Shown piece after piece: positions 6,706 to 8,731 of a DNA stretch of 8,731 bases. This DNA is from Lentisphaerota bacterium (lineage in GTDB: Bacteria; Verrucomicrobiota; Kiritimatiellia; RFP12; UBA1067): the NCBI GenBank assembly GCA_022839525.1, contig JALHET010000070.1, positions 1 through 8,731 of the forward strand, read 5' to 3'. Numbering within the stretch: position 1 is the first letter of the stretch; each line of letters starts with the position of its first letter. Position numbers and translations under genes: made by a program. The notes beneath the pieces are model-generated. The model had not been told where the DNA came from. It saw only the letters and a list, made by a program, of their open reading frames with translations, and made no database searches.

Positions 6706-7980
6706 TTACATGACCCATGGGGCACGCATCGGCTGATAGATAAATTTATCGGCCGCCGGGTCGTTCACGGCGCAGAGCTTGACCGGATCGAATTCAAAGC
6801 CCCGGCCCAAACGCATGGCGGTGATGCCGAGGTTGACGATCGTGGCGGAACGGAACCCGTTCTGCTCGTTGAGCGCGAAGGTGCGGCGCAGCTTGACGGA
6901 CTCCAGGAAATCGGTCTGCTGCGGCGCTGGTTCGGGCAGCTCCGTGAGGACGCCTTCGAGATTGGGGATATCGGATTTCAGTTTGGGCCAGACTTTGCCT
7001 TTGGGGCCCTCAAGGAACGGCACCCCTTTGAGCGAATCGTCGCCGTCAAGGATGATCTGGCAGCCGTCAGCGTAGGTGTAGGTGAGGCGCCGGAAAGAGC
7101 CGACCGCATCGGTGTGTTGGGGCGCGCAGTCGATCTCGATTTTGACTGGGCTGGTGTCGTCCTTCTCCATCAGGTATTGGACGGGGTCCAGATAGTGCTG
7201 TCCCATGTCGCCGAGGCCTCCGCCGTCGTAGTCCCAGTAGCCGCGGAACGAGGAGTGTGTGCGGTGGGGGTGATAGGGCTTGAAGGGGGCGGGGCCGAGC
7301 CAGAAGTCGTAGTCGAGGTTTTCCGGGACGGGTTGGGTGGGGGCGTTGATCAGGCCGCTCCAGCCGAACTTGAGGGTGAAGCCGGTGCAGTTGCCGACCA
7401 CGGCTTTGACCGGCCAGCCCAGAAGTCGGTTCTCCATGATTTTCTTGAGGGGTTTGACCTCGGTGCCGAAGCCGTAAAAGCCGCCCTGGAAACGGAACCA
7501 GGTGTTGAGGCGGAAGATGCGCCCGTTCGCCTTGACGGCCTCCATGACCCGGCGCCCCTCCCCGATGGTGCGGGTCATGGGTTTCTCGCACCAGACATCC
7601 TTGCCAGCCTCGGCCGCCATGACGGACATGAGGCCGTGCCAGTGGGGCGGGGTGCAGATGTGGATGATATCGACATCCTTGCGGGCGAGGATCTCACGGA
7701 AATCGCGGCAGGCAAAAATCTTCCCGTACCCCTGCTTCGCGGCGCAGTCGATCCCGTTTTGAACACGTTTGGCGTCCACGTCGCAGAGCGCGACAAGGCG
7801 GGTGTCCTTGTAGCCGAGGTGGTTGCCCGAATGGGCGATGCCGCCAAACCCCAGAAGGGCGCGGGTGAGGTGGTTGCTGGGCGCGGTTTCCGAGCGCAGC
7901 ACATGCGCCGGTATAATCGTAAACGCCGCAAGGGCGCCCGCCCTTTTAAGAAAATCCCGGCGGTGCAAAGGTGATGTCAT
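6706..7980 (-). CDS. Tat-exported Gfo/Idh/MocA-family oxidoreductase
   Basis: The product has 424 residues. I start it at the ATG at 7980 rather than the upstream in-frame ATG at 8028, because this places the twin-arginine motif RRDFLK at residues 7-12 followed by the hydrophobic stretch AGALAAFTIIPAHVL, and GGAGAGGACT lies directly upstream. A Rossmann NAD(P)-binding fold follows: ALLGFGGIAHSG (41-52), LVALCDVDAKR (62-72) and IIHICTPPHWH (105-115). The family motif is CEKPMTRTIGEG (131-142), Lys133 being the usual catalytic or cofactor-contacting lysine. GGGLGDMGQHYLD (253-265) supplies the conserved His262 and Asp265. Family members oxidise or reduce sugars and related polyols with NAD(P); Tat-exported ones are abundant in PVC and Bacteroidota genomes, where they often carry a tightly bound cofactor. 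The substrate cannot be deduced. It is the first gene of the probable operon with the HEAT/discoidin gene and is divergent from the phosphofructokinase gene. Its last codons are repeated at 4432-4470. Confidence 0.93.
   Translation of the reverse strand: MTSPLHRRDFLKRAGALAAFTIIPAHVLRSETAPSNHLTRALLGFGGIAHSGNHLGYKDTRLVALCDVDAKRVQNGIDCAAKQGYGKIFACRDFREILARKDVDIIHICTPPHWHGLMSVMAAEAGKDVWCEKPMTRTIGEGRRVMEAVKANGRIFRLNTWFRFQGGFYGFGTEVKPLKKIMENRLLGWPVKAVVGNCTGFTLKFGWSGLINAPTQPVPENLDYDFWLGPAPFKPYHPHRTHSSFRGYWDYDGGGLGDMGQHYLDPVQYLMEKDDTSPVKIEIDCAPQHTDAVGSFRRLTYTYADGCQIILDGDDSLKGVPFLEGPKGKVWPKLKSDIPNLEGVLTELPEPAPQQTDFLESVKLRRTFALNEQNGFRSATIVNLGITAMRLGRGFEFDPVKLCAVNDPAADKFIYQPMRAPWVM
6708..6735. repeat. 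Imperfect direct repeat copy shared with 4434-4461
   Basis: Positions 6708-6735 match 4434-4461 at 26 of 28 bases in the same orientation: ACATGACCCATGGGG, two mismatches, then CGCATCGGCTG. This copy is inside the coding end of the intact oxidoreductase gene; the other is the oxidoreductase tail remnant. The two copies flank the HEAT/discoidin gene. The repeat reflects shared coding ancestry, not a mobile-element end: there is no transposase and no inverted terminal structure. Confidence 0.8.
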
Positions 7981-8000
7981 AGTCCTCTCCCCATTTATTA

Positions 8001-8012
8001 GAATGAACATTC
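8001..8012. promoter_or_regulatory. Short palindrome upstream of the oxidoreductase start, possible operator
   Basis: GAATG (8001-8005) and CATTC (8008-8012) form a perfect inverted repeat with a two-base centre. It lies 20 bases upstream of the oxidoreductase start codon, within the leader or near the start of transcription. A palindrome of this size can arise by chance, so the operator call is tentative. No regulator gene lies in the window. Confidence 0.25.
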
Positions 8013-8018
8013 CCGGAA

Positions 8019-8050
8019 CCGGTAACAAAACTGAAGCATAAAATTACCGG
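8019..8050. promoter_or_regulatory. Inverted repeat in the divergent intergenic region, possible operator or leader hairpin
   Basis: CCGGTAA (8019-8025) and TTACCGG (8044-8050) are perfect inverted arms separated by 18 bases. The repeat lies between the divergent oxidoreductase and phosphofructokinase genes, 39 bases from the former's start codon. It may be a regulator binding site or a hairpin in the oxidoreductase leader RNA. I could not find a convincing minus-strand promoter around it; TTGCGT (8069-8064) with TAATTT (8046-8041), 17 bases apart, is only a weak match. Confidence 0.3.
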
Positions 8051-8102
8051 ATTTACACGGCATACGCAAGGGCGGTTTTTTGCCTGTCGGCGGCGACTTT
8101 AC

Positions 8103-8132
8103 TTGAACAGCCGGATGGTTTTTCTCTATACT
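8103..8132 (+). promoter_or_regulatory. Sigma-70-like promoter for the phosphofructokinase gene
   Basis: TTGAAC (8103-8108) and TATACT (8127-8132) are separated by 18 bases. Both hexamers are close to the housekeeping consensus TTGACA/TATAAT. Transcription would start near 8139, giving a leader of about 35 bases that contains the ribosome binding site AAGGAG (8164-8169). It is the best promoter match I see in the window. Confidence 0.6.
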
Positions 8133-8174
8133 ACCAATTTTTTTAAGAGAGACCGCGTTATTTAAGGAGACGAC

Positions 8175-8731
8175 ATGGGCAAACACATGAAGAAGGTTGG
8201 CATTCTGACAGCGGGCGGGTTGGCGCCTTGCCTAAGTTCGGCGATCGGGTATCTGATTGACGAATATACCCGCGTGGCACCGGAGGTCGAGATCATCGGG
8301 TATATCAACGGGTATAAAGGGCTCCTGAAAGGGGAGAGCATCACAGTCACACCCGAGGTGCGTCAGCATGCGCTTTACCTGACTGAGCACGGCGGCAGCC
8401 CGATCGGGAACAGCCGCGTGAAACTCACGAACGTTGCGGATTGCATCAAACGCGGTCTGGTGAAGGAAGGCGAAGACCCGCAGAAGGTCGCGGCCGACCA
8501 GCTTGTGAAGGACGGTGTGGATGTGCTGCACACGATTGGCGGCGACGACACGAACACGGCCGCGGCGGAACTCGCCGCTTACCTGTCCAAGAACGGGTAT
8601 GGCCTGACGGTGGTGGGATTGCCCAAGACGATCGATAACGATGTCTACCCGATCCGCCAAAGCCTGGGTGCCTGGACGGCTGCTGAAGAGGGCGCCAACT
8701 TTTTTGCGAATGTCGTGAAGGAGAACACCGC
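8175..8731 (+). CDS. pfp: Pyrophosphate-dependent 6-phosphofructokinase, N-terminal part (cut by window end)
   Basis: The frame is open from the ATG at 8175 to the window end, giving 185 complete codons of a protein usually over 400 residues long in this subfamily. AAGGAG lies five bases upstream, so the start is secure. The enzyme phosphorylates fructose 6-phosphate to fructose 1,6-bisphosphate in glycolysis. Phosphodonor choice is readable: IGGDDTNTAA (121-130) has the second Asp (Asp125) where ATP enzymes have Gly in GGDGS, and PKTIDND (150-156) has the Lys that marks PPi users, with the catalytic Asp pair 154 and 156. The N-terminal loop is TAGGLAPCLSSA (12-23), in place of the GGxAPGxN of ATP enzymes; I recall the same variant in proteobacterial PPi-type enzymes. 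The PPi reaction is reversible, so it can also serve gluconeogenesis. It is divergent from the oxidoreductase operon and has its own promoter. The symbol indicates enzyme class. Confidence 0.92.
   Translation, partial: MGKHMKKVGILTAGGLAPCLSSAIGYLIDEYTRVAPEVEIIGYINGYKGLLKGESITVTPEVRQHALYLTEHGGSPIGNSRVKLTNVADCIKRGLVKEGEDPQKVAADQLVKDGVDVLHTIGGDDTNTAAAELAAYLSKNGYGLTVVGLPKTIDNDVYPIRQSLGAWTAAEEGANFFANVVKENT

Noticed and set aside
7114..7974. Plus-strand open frame of 286 codons opposite the oxidoreductase gene
   Set aside because: It mirrors the oxidoreductase frame, has no recognisable domain and no ribosome binding site worth noting.
7997..8028. Possible minus-strand promoter TTGTTA (8028-8023) with TCTAAT (8002-7997)
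   Set aside because: The 20-base spacing is too long, and the implied start would fall on the ribosome binding site of the oxidoreductase gene.
8070..8100. GGCGG followed by TTTTTT, terminator-like on first view
   Set aside because: No proper stem precedes the T-run, and the site lies upstream of both divergent genes, where a terminator is not expected.

Overview
The window suggests a GC-rich bacterium of the PVC superphylum, most likely Kiritimatiellota/Verrucomicrobiota-like. This is an inference from gene content: a Tat-exported Gfo/Idh/MocA oxidoreductase, a secreted HEAT-repeat/discoidin protein, a PPi-type phosphofructokinase and a large DinG-like helicase. No rRNA or other taxonomic marker is present.

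Layout. Positions 1-4413 hold three genes on the plus strand with short gaps: a protein with two PAS domains and no output domain (2-721), an RluA-family pseudouridine synthase (772-1644) and a DinG/XPD-type iron-sulfur DNA helicase (1669-4413). The 50- and 24-base gaps allow co-transcription, although the products have no obvious common job. Positions 4414-4590 are a convergent gap. It holds an inverted repeat (4551-4581) and, unexpectedly, the last codons and stop of a second Gfo/Idh/MocA gene (4432-4470). Positions 4591-7980 hold two minus-strand genes that probably form an operon in the order oxidoreductase (7980-6706), then HEAT/discoidin protein (6660-4591), 45 bases apart. Both carry export signals (Tat and Sec), which fits an envelope-associated carbohydrate-related function. 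Positions 7981-8174 are a divergent intergenic region with a good sigma-70-like promoter towards the right and two small inverted repeats. From 8175 to the window end runs the first 185 codons of a pyrophosphate-dependent phosphofructokinase, cut off by the window edge.

No stretch over 300 bases lacks a gene. I see no tRNA, rRNA, CRISPR array, transposase, toxin-antitoxin or defence system. The window is mostly ordinary chromosome. The points most worth a second look are the oxidoreductase tail remnant, which makes a 28-base imperfect direct repeat flanking the HEAT/discoidin gene, and the N-terminal region of the helicase, which looks like a decayed exonuclease domain.
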